Source of the DNA: Syncephalis plumigaleata
Lineage: Eukaryota > Zoopagomycota > Zoopagomycetes > Zoopagales > Piptocephalidaceae
Length of the DNA: 64,000 bases
Direction: 5' to 3'
Assembly (NCBI GenBank): GCA_025201365.1
Contig: JAIXMF010000001.1
Span: 1,054,001-1,118,000 of the forward strand
The translations under genes were made by a program, and so were the position numbers. Numbering within the stretch: position 1 is the stretch's first letter; every line of letters starts with the position of its first letter. This document shows positions 50,647 to 60,838 of the stretch, in pieces. The notes below the pieces were generated by a model. That model saw only the letters and a list, made by a program, of their open reading frames with translations, searched no databases and had not been told where the DNA came from.

Positions 50647-51318
50647 TCACACCAATTGTAAAAAGTATCTTTGTCCAATAACAACGAGTGCCACCGACCA
50701 GCTGGCAAGTAATACTAGCGGCATTTCGGTGAAAGACACGCTTTGGCTGGCACCGCTAAAGTCCAATAATTCACCGCAGCTGCAGTTGACGTATTCGCGC
50801 GTTTGACGTTCGCATTCCTTTTGGATTTCGAGACATTTCGCCGACATTGTTTCGTTAACGAATACGGTGGGCGTGACAACAACAATCGATGTAGTCGGTG
50901 ATGGCACGTTGGACGATGATGTAGGTGTGGCATTTTCGTTTGCACTTTGAATCTTGAACTTGCCACTTGTGGCACGATCGGGGAACAAACCAGAATTCAA
51001 TCGCTGCAGTTGAACGTAGTACTGCTTGCTCGTGTCGACATCTGGTGCCGTCCAACGGGCAGTGCCGACTGACGCGGCCAACTCACCCGTAATGGTGTTG
51101 ATAAGACGATCCCGTCCGAAAACACCCTCGCCAACACGATAGAGCTCAAGTTTGATGGAGCTTCCTGCGGCCGTCTTGTCGTCGGCCTGGTACGACCAGG
51201 TTATGCTGACTTCGCTGCCTATTTTCCAGACAGTAAGTCCGTTCGGCTCATTAATACTGTAGCGAGCGGCAGCAACTAGTGGTAGTAATCCACCAATGAG
51301 AATGGCGAAATAGCGCAT
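50647..51318 (-). CDS. Kre9/Knh1-like Ser/Thr-rich GPI-type protein
   Basis: Proteins with this N-terminal domain act in cell-wall beta-1,6-glucan assembly or sit on the cell surface. It is a single exon of 223 codons with no break. A signal peptide (MRYFAILIGGLLPLVAAA) is followed by the Kre9/Knh1 beta-sandwich signature INEPNGLTVWKIGSEVSITW, with TARWTAPDVD and YYVQLQRL. A Ser/Thr/Pro segment (TPTSSSNVPSPTTSI) and a Cys-rich patch (AKCLEIQKECE, NCSCGELLDF) come next. The C-terminal hydrophobic tail (PLVLLASWSVALVVIG) suits a GPI-anchor signal, although it is followed by a few polar residues. N-glycosylation sequons are present. Confidence 0.8.
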   Translation of the reverse strand: MRYFAILIGGLLPLVAAARYSINEPNGLTVWKIGSEVSITWSYQADDKTAAGSSIKLELYRVGEGVFGRDRLINTITGELAASVGTARWTAPDVDTSKQYYVQLQRLNSGLFPDRATSGKFKIQSANENATPTSSSNVPSPTTSIVVVTPTVFVNETMSAKCLEIQKECERQTREYVNCSCGELLDFSGASQSVSFTEMPLVLLASWSVALVVIGQRYFLQLV

Positions 51319-51776
51319 AGTAATAAGAGGTGGTAAAGGTGGTAAGGTGCGAGGAGGACTAATAAACGTCTAGAGGTTCGTTGAAGCGTAACTTCAATTC
51401 GTAATTGTCAAGCGTAATGGAAAAAGATATGGCTGTTTTTCGTTTAATCGAAGAGAGGACGGTATAAATTCTGATGACAAAAAAAGATACTAAAGAAAGT
51501 GCGAGTACGAGAGGGAGTGCTCCATACTAATATATTGAAACTTCCACGTGCATCATGCCTATTCTGTTTCAAATCACATGGTATGGTAATTCGAAAGGAA
51601 CGCACCACTTGTTTAGTTAACAAGGAAAGGAAAGCGATATGAATGGCAATGATAATAGTGATAGCTGAGACAATCCTTAGCCTAATTTATAATGTCAGTC
51701 AATACTGGTTTATCGTTTGTTCCTTTCGAATATTGCCATGCCATGCATTTGTCACAGATAATAATGTTTGTTACAA
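51319..51776. other. spacer upstream of the Kre9-like gene
   Basis: No gene seen. It holds the upstream region of the Kre9-like gene and the 3' flank of the GT8 gene, both on the minus strand. Confidence 0.55.
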
Positions 51777-52805
51777 CTAGCATTTTATTGAATCTTCAGA
51801 TAATAGCTTGTCATGTACCTTCCACCACAAGTTATAGAGTGTACCAAATGGCTGCTTACGTATTTCTGGATCATTACGTTCAATTGACCATGGTTTCTCC
51901 AAGATATAATGTACGCATTTGACATCATCGTCATTCCATATATCGGCATGGCAACCACGTAGGGTTTTTAGCGCATTGTAGATGTACGGCATACTCTTTA
52001 TCCGATCCTTGAAGTGTATATTCAACAAATCCTGATCGACAAAACGAAGACTACGCAGATCGGTGATCTTTCTTGCTGTATTAAGAATCGATTGGAACTC
52101 GTTCTCGGATGGTGCTAGCACAATGAATCCCGTGTTGAAATAGGTAACATGAAGACCAGAGGAGGAGGCTTGTTCATCGGCAGGTACGTTGCGTTGTCGT
52201 GAAAATGCACAATTATCGGGTGTCCACGTACTTGGATATCCCTTAATCTTTAGTGGATTACATGTGCACGCATGAGCAGCGGCAATATCGAAGCCTGTTG
52301 CGCCACCGATCTCCATGTCAAATACTTCATCCATGTTACGTAGCACAACCATGTCCGAGTCGAGGAAACAGACGCGATCATACTCGGTAAGTTGCCACAC
52401 GCGTAGTTTGGTCCATATATCCTGATAATGCGACCATAGATAGTCATCAGCTTTTGGCAGCGGCATATCATTATCAGTGATTAGCTCGATTCTTTTTACC
52501 GGTGCTCCATCTCTACGAAGACAATCAACAGATGCCTGGCTTAACGTGTCAGTATAGAGTACAACGAGTGGATAGCGCGTACTACTATCCTGTAGTGATC
52601 GATATAGCACACGAGTCCCGTCGAGGTAAGTATCCCGTGTAAGTAGCGTTGCCCAGGCGCATTTCAAATTGCCATCACCATTACTAGGCTTCTTTGTCGA
52701 CATCATTATTGCACGGATGGTGAAAGTGTGGAACAAAAGGATATAGAAAATGAGCTGCGCACAAGATACAGCTATATATCTACTAATAACACCATCATGC
52801 ATCAT
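51777..52805 (-). CDS. GT8 family glycosyltransferase (glycogenin-like)
   Basis: GT8 enzymes are retaining, Mn-dependent transferases using nucleotide sugars; glycogenin and galactinol synthase are relatives. The frame is a single exon with no break. It shows CAWATLLTRDTYLDGTRVL, YPLVVLYTDTLS, a long acceptor-side insert, the DXD metal site in YDRVCFLDSDMVVLRN, VTYFNTGFIVLAPSE, FVDQDLLNIHF and the distal motif CVHYILEKPW, whose His is a second metal ligand in the family. The first Met gives a hydrophobic stretch (AQLIFYILLFHTFTI) that could be a signal anchor. The alternative start at 52706 (MMSTKKPSNGDG) gives a soluble enzyme. The acceptor cannot be read from the sequence. Confidence 0.88.
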   Translation of the reverse strand: MMHDGVISRYIAVSCAQLIFYILLFHTFTIRAIMMSTKKPSNGDGNLKCAWATLLTRDTYLDGTRVLYRSLQDSSTRYPLVVLYTDTLSQASVDCLRRDGAPVKRIELITDNDMPLPKADDYLWSHYQDIWTKLRVWQLTEYDRVCFLDSDMVVLRNMDEVFDMEIGGATGFDIAAAHACTCNPLKIKGYPSTWTPDNCAFSRQRNVPADEQASSSGLHVTYFNTGFIVLAPSENEFQSILNTARKITDLRSLRFVDQDLLNIHFKDRIKSMPYIYNALKTLRGCHADIWNDDDVKCVHYILEKPWSIERNDPEIRKQPFGTLYNLWWKVHDKLLSEDSIKC

Positions 52806-53126
52806 ACATTGTTGTTTGTTTAGTTACCAGCTATAGTTTCATATTGTTTACAAAGCAACAATAACAATAATAAATATCATTGTTGCTTATGCAATTTGTA
52901 CTACACATCCTTGTACAGTAAATTGCATGCTACAATAACATATACGTAATTTACCTATAGCATATTTCCCAAATGTAAACCACTAAAGCAGCCATTGTAT
53001 ATGAATTGCACATTGTTTACTTTGTATATTGTAGCGTTCTTAATGTTCTAGCTGCCTCTCTCGCTCCTTTTTCCTCTTCTTTTCTTTTCTGCAAAAAATT
53101 GTCACCTAGCTACATGTAACAGATGC
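52806..53126. other. spacer between GT8 gene and tRNA
   Basis: AT-rich promoter region of the GT8 gene with no gene seen. Confidence 0.55.
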
Positions 53127-53131
53127 AAAAA
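53127..53131 (-). terminator. RNA polymerase III T-run terminator
   Basis: Five T residues on the minus strand lie five nucleotides after the 3' end of the tRNA, as expected for polymerase III termination. Confidence 0.75.
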
Positions 53132-53136
53132 GCGAG

Positions 53137-53209
53137 CGAGCACACCAGGACTCGAACCTGGAATCTCCTGATCCGTAGTCAGGCGCCTTATCCATTTGGC
53201 CATGCGCCC
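53137..53209 (-). tRNA. tRNA-Arg (anticodon ACG)
   Basis: On the minus strand the 73 nt fold as a complete cloverleaf. The acceptor GGGCGCA pairs with TGTGCTC (two G-T pairs), with discriminator G. The anticodon stem is CCTGA/TCAGG with loop CTACGGA (anticodon ACG), and the T stem is CCAGG/CCTGG with loop TTCGAGT. The A box (TGGCCAAATGG) and B box (GGTTCGAGTCC) match polymerase III promoters. There is no intron. ACG is normally edited to ICG and reads CGU, CGC and CGA. Confidence 0.96.
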
Positions 53210-53728
53210 GTTAACGGGACAGCTCGTTGAAAATTTTGCAAATTTTTACATTATATACAATATATTTGCTTTTATTAAATCACGTGACTTTATTCCTTTT
53301 TTAATTTTTTAATACCCCTGCATATTTATATCAGCTGTATGATAAATATTCGGTATCACATAGCCTGATAGGCATTATATATAGGTTGTTTATTTACATA
53401 GTAGACATTATATCAATTATCCTCCATTTTATCAGTAAATATATATCATTCGTCGAACGGTATCATTACATGTTGTCATTACTATTATGATTAACCATAA
53501 ATCGTCACCGTTTATTGTTTATTGTTTATGCATTATGCATTAGAATCTCACAAACGTGGTAACAACAGCAACAACACAACAAAATAATGATATATTGGTA
53601 ATGTCGTCGGTGTGTCGTCAATCATATGTCAACTTGACTGCAGTGCAATGCAAGTGTTGCCTACAACACGGCAACAATGCATGTATTTGAGCTTGGTGTC
53701 ATCCCTTAACCCTGCTTGTGCTTATACC

Positions 53729-53764
53729 TATGGCATTAACTATGGCATTAACTATGGCATTAAT
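53729..53764. repeat. three tandem copies of a 12-mer
   Basis: TATGGCATTAAC is repeated twice perfectly, with a third copy differing in the last base. Confidence 0.9.
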
Positions 53765-54300
53765 GGGGCGTGCTCGTATCATGCCACTTCTTCATCTCGG
53801 TGTAGTGACCCATGAAACGAACCAGCATGCGCTAAACAACTATCACCAATCACCTTGTAATCAATGACTGTTTATGGATCTATCGCGTTCATCATTCGGA
53901 CCATTTACCCCGTGCGTTTGATTACCGTCAGTATTCGTCGAATGACCGTGTAAGTCTTCGTTTGAACCGTTTTCGGTGTTGCTCGCCTAGAAAAACACCA
54001 GTGACGCACGGTGCACGCCAAAAAGGGGCCAACTCAATGACCGAATAAAGCCAGCGCAATTAATGAGCTGTCCGTTCAGTTTCGTTCAATTTCATGCACG
54101 TAGCTGTACGTGTGTATGGTAATGCATAGAATAAAGCCAGTGGTAAGGCAGTATTCTGCACACTATACTGCAGCGGATGCCTTTGCACTCTACACGAATA
54201 ACTTCAAAGTCGTGTAGTGGTGTCGTCTACATCAACCTCATTGGCTCTTTCATGCGTCTAGTTTCATTGGTGTGCTTTTGTGTGTACTTTTGTCTCTATC

Positions 54301-54331
54301 TCTCTCTCTGTGTGTGTGTGTGTGTGTGTGT
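54301..54331. repeat. (TC)n(TG)n microsatellite
   Basis: A short TC run passes directly into an uninterrupted TG run. A second TG run lies at about 54640-54659. Confidence 0.85.
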
Positions 54332-55439
54332 ACGTGTATGATGAGCCATTTCCAAATATCGACCTTCTAATGCTCCTAATGGCCGAATAGGATAGATTAC
54401 TTCCTCAGGTCCTTTCTCGTCTAGCTTACCTCCCGGCAAACACGCCGTCTCGGTGCTACCTCCAATAAGTACCGCGTGTTCCACCTTGACCATCCATACT
54501 GGCAACACCTTCTCCATGTGCGCGCGATCTGTTCTCGACGGTCTATCCGTCACACTCGTACCACATTGAACATCATCCTTCGATCCATGCGGTCATCCAT
54601 GCGAATGTATGTATTGTATGATGTATGTATTGTATGATGTGTGTGTGTGTGTGTGTGTATTGTATGTGCTGTCAGAGCTGTTGAAGCTGTTGAAGCTGCT
54701 GAAGTTGGTGTGCAAGTGGGTTAACAATGGGGTAGTACCGTATGTAGCTCACACCAGTTTCCATTCCTTTTCCTCATCGTTTGCTTGGCCTTGCCATCAC
54801 CCCTGATGAATGCAACCATGCGTTCGTACACGCTGATATTCGATTTCCATTGGATCACGCTTCTTCAATGGTAGAACAACCTATTACTGCCCTTGCACGC
54901 ATATCGTCCAGATGGCACTCGTCTATCCAGCATGCTGATTCGCGCGTGGACGCGTCAGTCACAATGTATTTAAAGACGGCGAATAGTGAGTGCCACGCTG
55001 GTGACGGTAATTGAATCTGTCTTTTTCGTTTGCTCGTCCTACTCTTACAGCGTACTCAGTACTTTCGTTTACATTATATATTCCATTCTCTGTCGTTTCG
55101 TTACATCCGTGCTACGTGGTCTTATTTCACTTTCCGTTTAGCGATTATTTCTCACTTCCTCTGTTTACTCGTGTATACCATTGTCTCTTTGCTCATTAAA
55201 ACGATAGAAGTTACGTCTGCTTAATAAGCTCACGTTTGTGCAAAGCCTCCGTTTCGCTTTCCTATTTCATTATCTCTTATATACACTCTCACTACACGTA
55301 CTTACGGTTCTATAGATTGTGCCATTAACGCGCACTTACATTATCCTTTGCTGTTATATTTCGCCAAGCTTCCCCTTTGTTGGTGTTTACTTAGACGACC
55401 GACGACAACGACTGTTTCTATTCCTTTATACATTCCTTT

Positions 55440-55462
55440 CACTCACTCACTCACTCACTCAC
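55440..55462. repeat. (TCAC)n microsatellite
   Basis: Five to six perfect TCAC units lie within the CT-rich leader-like region. Confidence 0.85.
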
Positions 55463-55514
55463 TTACTCTTTCTCTCTACATCATTGCCAACAACAGCAAC
55501 GAGACGTACATTGT

Positions 55515-55544
55515 TACTACTACTACTACTACTACTACTACTAC
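55515..55544. repeat. (TAC)10 microsatellite
   Basis: Ten TAC units lie 25 bp before a consensus splice donor, in the putative leader exon of the kinase gene. Confidence 0.85.
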
Positions 55545-55568
55545 CGATACTACATTAGAATTCCACTG

Positions 55569-56124
55569 GTAAGTTTCTTTATTTATGCAAATGCAAAGCC
55601 AAAGGAATGGCAATACGGGTTTTTGGCAATGTCGGATGCAGCTGCTACATTTGGGCCGCGTGGTATCGCGTGGGACTTGTTAGGAATAGTAAACCTTTCT
55701 TTCAGTACCCTTTCGTTCCTCTATGGCAAAGCGTATGCATCTGACTCGAATACCTGCCGACCACAATGACTTTCCGGTTTGTTTCCTAGCACGTCATGTG
55801 ATGGAAGTTGTGCTTTAACCACGAAGTTCCAAAAAAAGAACAGTCGTGTAAAATCGAACAAGGCTATCAAGGCCTTCTCCTTTCACACTCATCCACTCAT
55901 CCACTCATCCATCCATTCACTCACTCTCTCGCTCACTCTGCACGATGTGTGACGACTTTTGTGAACCAATGGAATTGTATATAAAACATTAACTAACTAA
56001 CTTCGTTTCTCGTTTCTCGATATCGATTATTACATATTCATTACTTATTATACACACGTACATCTACACCGTTTATACGTACACGCAACTTAGACATATT
56101 ATTGTCCACTGTAAAGCATTATAG
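55569..56124 (+). promoter_or_regulatory. putative leader intron of the Ran1-type kinase
   Basis: A perfect donor (CACTG|GTAAGTTT) at 55569 and an acceptor (CATTATAG) at 56124 would remove 556 nt. Splicing would leave a 39-nt leader before the ATG at 56164. The donor is preceded by a CT-rich block typical of highly expressed fungal genes. There is no transcript evidence. Confidence 0.35.
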
Positions 56125-56163
56125 ATTTACTTATTAGATTACCGACCTACTAAACCATTCAGA

Positions 56164-57875
56164 ATGTCTGCCATCTACAACACTGCCGCTACCGCCGCCG
56201 TCGAAGCCGGAAACAACAATAATAACAACGTCAACTTGGTGCACCCCGCTCCAGTGGTTAAGCCAATGTTGGCCGGTGAATCACTCTCGGTCTTGGAAAC
56301 ATTGGCCGATAACGTTCAGGCCCCACAAGCTGAGCCACAATTCCACCATCCCGCCAACAATAACTGCACCGAAAGCGACGATGACTCGGAAATGCTCGAG
56401 GAAGACGATGAAGACATCGCTGACGAAGAAGGCGAATTGATCGGTCGCGTCATTCGCGTTGCCGACTTGCAATTGCGTTTGGTCTCTGTTTTGGGAAGCG
56501 GTGCCTATGGCACTGTCTACTTGGCCTTCGACCGCATCACCGCTCAAGCCTACGCCGTCAAGCACTTGCCCGAGGCTCACTTGACTCCGGCTCAACGTCG
56601 TCTCCAGCGTATTGAGCTTCATTGCACGCTCGTTGCAGCGGCCATCCTAACGTGCTCCCACTCCACCACATCGTGCCACACTACCCCGGTGTCGATGGCT
56701 GGTTCATGGTCTTGGAGTACTGCTCCGATGGCGATCTCTTCGAGTACATCAACGACGGTCGCCTCGGACAACGCACTTTGGAACGCGAGTCACGACGCCT
56801 CTTGGAGGAAATTATCTCCGGTGTCGAATGGTGCCACAGTCGCGGCGTCTACCACCGTGACATCAAACCGGAAAATGTGCTCATGCGCCGTGGTTCCGAC
56901 GGTCGCATGCACGTCTACCTTGCTGACTTTGGCTTGGCCACCACTGACGCCTGGTCCAACGAGCACGGATGCGGTTCCACCTTCTACATGAGCCCAGAGT
57001 CCCGCTCTAACGCCTCGGCCACCCCATACGCCACCGGCCCTAGCGATGTCTGGTCAGTTGCCGTTCTCCTCGTCAACTTGACTTGTGCTCGCAACCCATG
57101 GCGTCGCGCCGAACGTCAAGATGGCACTTTTGCTAGCTTCCTACGCAGCCCAGTCGCCACTCTTACCCAGGCCCTCCCCATCACCGAGGACTTTGCCCGC
57201 GTGCTCACCTGCTGCTTCGATCCAAACCCATCCCGTCGCTGCACCTTGGCTGAGCTACGCCGCATCATGCGCAACTGCCCACGCATCCGTCGTGACATCC
57301 CGGTGACCAACCTCCACATTAACGTTCCAAGCCGTCATGCTCCAGTGGCCACGGCTGCCGCACCAGTTGTTGCCGCCGTCCAAAACGACGTCCCAGCTCC
57401 TCAGTCACCACAGGCCACCCCACCAGCCTCGCCATCCACCATCTCCCCGGCCATGTCCATCTCCTCCGAGCAATCCTCGCCATCCATCGGCTCGCCTACC
57501 ACCCCAGGCACTCCAATTGGCGAACGCGGTCAGTCACCGGTGGCTGTTACCGTGGCTCTCCCAGGCTGGCAAGCTAGCCCAGCTACCGCCGCCTTCACCG
57601 AGGAGAAATCGGCTCAAAAGGTTGCACCAACTGCGTTGGCCTTGCTCCCTCCTCATCCCCAGAAGAATAGCTCCAACAACACCAACAAGTCCACCAAGGC
57701 CTCAAAGTCGACTTCATCCGGCAAATCATCCCGCAAGTCTAGCCGCTTGTCGGCCAAGAGCGTCGTTAACGCTGTTGCCGGAAACCCAGGTTTGACCAAT
57801 GCTCTCAAGGTCTACCGCCAACACATCATGTCGATTCTTGATGGCGTCCGCCCAGCTCGTCGTCAATACGCTTAA
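56164..57875 (+). CDS. Ser/Thr protein kinase, Ran1/Pat1-Sks1 type
   Basis: Relatives of this kinase act in nutrient sensing and the choice between growth and meiosis. After an Asn- and acid-rich N-terminus (about 95 residues), the domain shows VLGSGAYGTVYLAF, AYAVKHL (catalytic Lys), GWFMVLEYCSDGDLFEYI, VYHRDIKPENVLM, YLADFGLATTD, the Ran1-type GCGSTFYMSPE in place of APE, and SDVWSVAVLLVNLTCARNPW. A long Ser/Pro/Ala tail ends in a basic helix (NALKVYRQHIM). A one-base loss is apparent near 56622, where IEL passes to LHARCSGHPNVL. Codon use is extreme for this window: C-ending codons, CGC for Arg, GCC for Ala and TTG or CTC for Leu dominate. That suggests very high expression or a different origin. 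Confidence 0.88.
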
Positions 57876-60838
57876 ATATGTGTATACATATACATATAGA
57901 AAGTTAAGTGATTATTGACTGACTGTCGCTTGGGCGCGGACGGCGATAGTCAGATGAACGTATATACACGTACAATCGTCTGTATATACTTGTTGGTATA
58001 TGGTCCGCGAAGTTAGAGCGTGTGCTCATACATACACGTGTCCATGCGTGCTTGTCCACCTACTCTCACACACGCACACGCACTAACTTTCCTTTATTAT
58101 GGCTTTTCCGTTTCTTCTAATTTCTTTCTGGGTCTCCGTCGTTTTCTATTTCCTTCGTGCTTCCTTTTGTGTCCGTTTCGTTATTCTTATTCTTATATAA
58201 TAGACTGCTGGTCGGCCGGCGTCTTATTCGTTCTTTTTTCTCGCCATTTCCTTATTTCTCTCTTTGTTAAATGCGATATTACACTGCGCAATATCCGTTT
58301 ATCAGCGATCATCGACGCGTTCACTACACTCGCCTGCCATTTCGTCTTTATGTTTCTCTCGTTTCACGTCTTTTTTTCCCTCTTTAAAGCTGGCCAGCAA
58401 ATCAGATCAATTGCTTGAATACTTACATGATATGATACTATCGTTGATCACTACCGATAGCGTCTCATTGTATTCACTTGATTTGTATCTCACTCCTCCT
58501 CCTCCTCCTTCTCATTATTATTGATAATTATGCCGTTCGTTTATTATTTATCAATGATAGGTAAGTAGGCTACATACTATGGGGAATACCGTATCTCATA
58601 AATACTAACCACGCTTCCACTTATAGTAATGGTTTCAGCTGTTGTTGTCAATGCACGCTTTCACCCACCTAATTAGCTCTACCACACACAATAATTCCGC
58701 GGTCATACATACTGCCATTGTGTTTAGCGTATAACGAATTCACCAACCAACTATATATGTTTATATATTATATATATATTTATACCTGTATCAACATACA
58801 TGTATATATACGTCTATATCTATATATATCATCTACGCATTATGATCAACTGGTCGTTTTTCATTATTTCGCGACAATCAATCACCAATTAACGTGACAG
58901 TCGAAACGTTAATGTGCAACTCAATTCGGCAATAGTTAAACGTGGGGAAGCGTTTGCTATTACTTACGACCGTAGTTGTATACGCTCAACTGTATTTTCG
59001 ACATCACACGTTTCCTAGATGATTATCGGATGATATGTTTATTGCCATTAAGATGAATCTATCTAAAGTACACTATTCTACGAGGATTTGTCTATTGCAC
59101 ACGTTCTTCTTGATGAAGACACAATAGCGCATGGCCTGTATCGTTGTATAACAGCACCTAGTCATTATGCAATACTACTCGTCACTACGGTTCATTGTCG
59201 TTTGCTCAATATCACATCTTGCCTGTTGGACCCTTAAGTGTCTAACAAGTTCGATTCCCTTTTAGGAATCTTGGCGCGGCTTTGAACTTGCATTACATCT
59301 TTTTGTGTGTGTGTGCCCGTACACGAGTAATCATCAATAGGAGTGACTAGGCTTGCTTGCTATGCAATCGCATATGGCCGGTTCTTTTAGTATAGGACAT
59401 CTTCTGATAGCTCGTCTTTATCGTAGTAAATTATATCATCGAATAATCCCGCTCTTCTAGGAATGATGCATCTCTATGGATAACAACAAGAACAACAACA
59501 ATCGTATATCTATATGGATGCATTGCATATATTATTGTGCCCGGTGCCGCGTCTTTTTGGCTTGATTCTCAACAAAGAAGAAAAACACTATCGATTATTC
59601 TGTTCAAGATCTTATATACACCTATATTCATATGTATATACATGTACACGTACTCGTATACATAGTTATATATTTATTATATATATATATGTTGACCGTC
59701 ATTGGAATACGCTATACACTTTTGGTCCCGTTCACTCGGGCTATAGATGCTTGTCGATCGCTTAACCGTGATCGATATATTATTATAGACCTTTGCACAC
59801 TCCAACGGAATATCGCACTCATGTAGTTGTCTATTTCTCTTGTATGCTCGCGTTTACAAGAAAAGTATACACGTATACATACACGAGTACAATGTTCTGT
59901 TCTTCTATATGATGTCTGTACCTTAATCCCGCCATCCCTCCCTCTCTCACACTTTCTACATACTTCACCTTATCGCCTTCTTGTGTGATGTGCTATGTAA
60001 CGATACCTTATACCCTCATCCCCCTTCACTCTACTATCCTTATTATAACCTATCCCCCGCGAGCGTTAGTACGCTTTGCCTTTGCGTCTGTCCCTCCTCT
60101 TCATTGACGATGCTCGTGCGTTTGGTCACATTCACTTGTATACCCCACGATTGTCGTCGTCATTGTCGAGGGACATTATTGTTCGTGTTTTGCCTTAGTT
60201 CTTTCGCCGTTGCGCCCTTTATTTCCGTTGTCTGTAGTACTCTTTGCTATTTTTTATCTTATGGCTTTAGTCTATCTTTGTGTTCCTCTCGATAACTATT
60301 ATGCGTTACAAGCAACTCTCCCTCTCCCTATAACACATACACGACTTGTGTTTAACGGCGTGCGCTCAACGTTCCGCTTTTGCGTATTCTATCGCTTATC
60401 TTACGTACCACTTTATCATTGTTATTACAACATTGCTCGTGCCCATTTGTCTACCTTTTAGTGCCGGCAATAATGATATGATATTTGTGTAATCTGCTCC
60501 CATTGATATTACACACAGCATATTCTATTAAACAATGTAAAGTTTTATATGGCAAAAATTATAATGAGCATTATCCTGTCATTGACATACAAATGTACAA
60601 ATGTGAAATAGACATAATAGTAAGAATGATGAATCATATATATATATATATATTGGTGAGCAAATACGATGAACACTTTAATAATATACAGTGTATAATA
60701 TAGAAAAAAAGATACAAACATAAATAAAACATAGCAATGGCAATAGAGTAGTAGCGGTAGTAATTGGGAATGACAATAAAAGGCGGTGTAGCGTGCTATC
60801 TTGTAAGGCATACGTAATGAATGAATGAATGAATGATA
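57876..60838. other. 3 kb stretch without a recognisable gene
   Basis: This is 3' flank of the kinase gene and then AT-rich sequence with TATA/GTATA-type repeats (58740-58830, 59620-59690, 60639-60653) and CT-rich blocks (58085-58260, 59930-60100). A donor-like GATAG|GTAAGT occurs at 58561. Open frames (58020-58418, 59981-60295 and others) are hydrophobic translations of CT-rich DNA. (TGAA)n at 60817-60834 abuts the end of the last gene. Confidence 0.5.

Larger units (their letters stand above)
53210..56163. other. 3 kb stretch upstream of the Ran1-type kinase
   Basis: No convincing gene. It holds microsatellites, a 12-bp triplicate, CT-rich blocks (about 55010-55200 and 55360-55480) and a strong donor at 55569, all of which fit a long spliced leader of the kinase gene. 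The open frames at 54296-54553 (minus) and 54781-55014 (plus) have no recognisable motif and partly translate repeats. Confidence 0.45.

Noticed and set aside
54296-54553. Minus-strand open frame with EHAVLIGGSTETACLPGG
   Set aside because: It ends in a His-Thr repeat from the (TG)n tract, shows no splice partners and matches no family I know.
59225-59290. B-box-like GTTCGATTCC suggesting a second tRNA
   Set aside because: The bases on either side do not form a T stem, and no acceptor or anticodon stem is found.
58020-60461. Hydrophobic plus-strand open frames
   Set aside because: They translate CT-rich DNA into Leu/Phe/Ser/Tyr strings with no conserved motif or splice structure.
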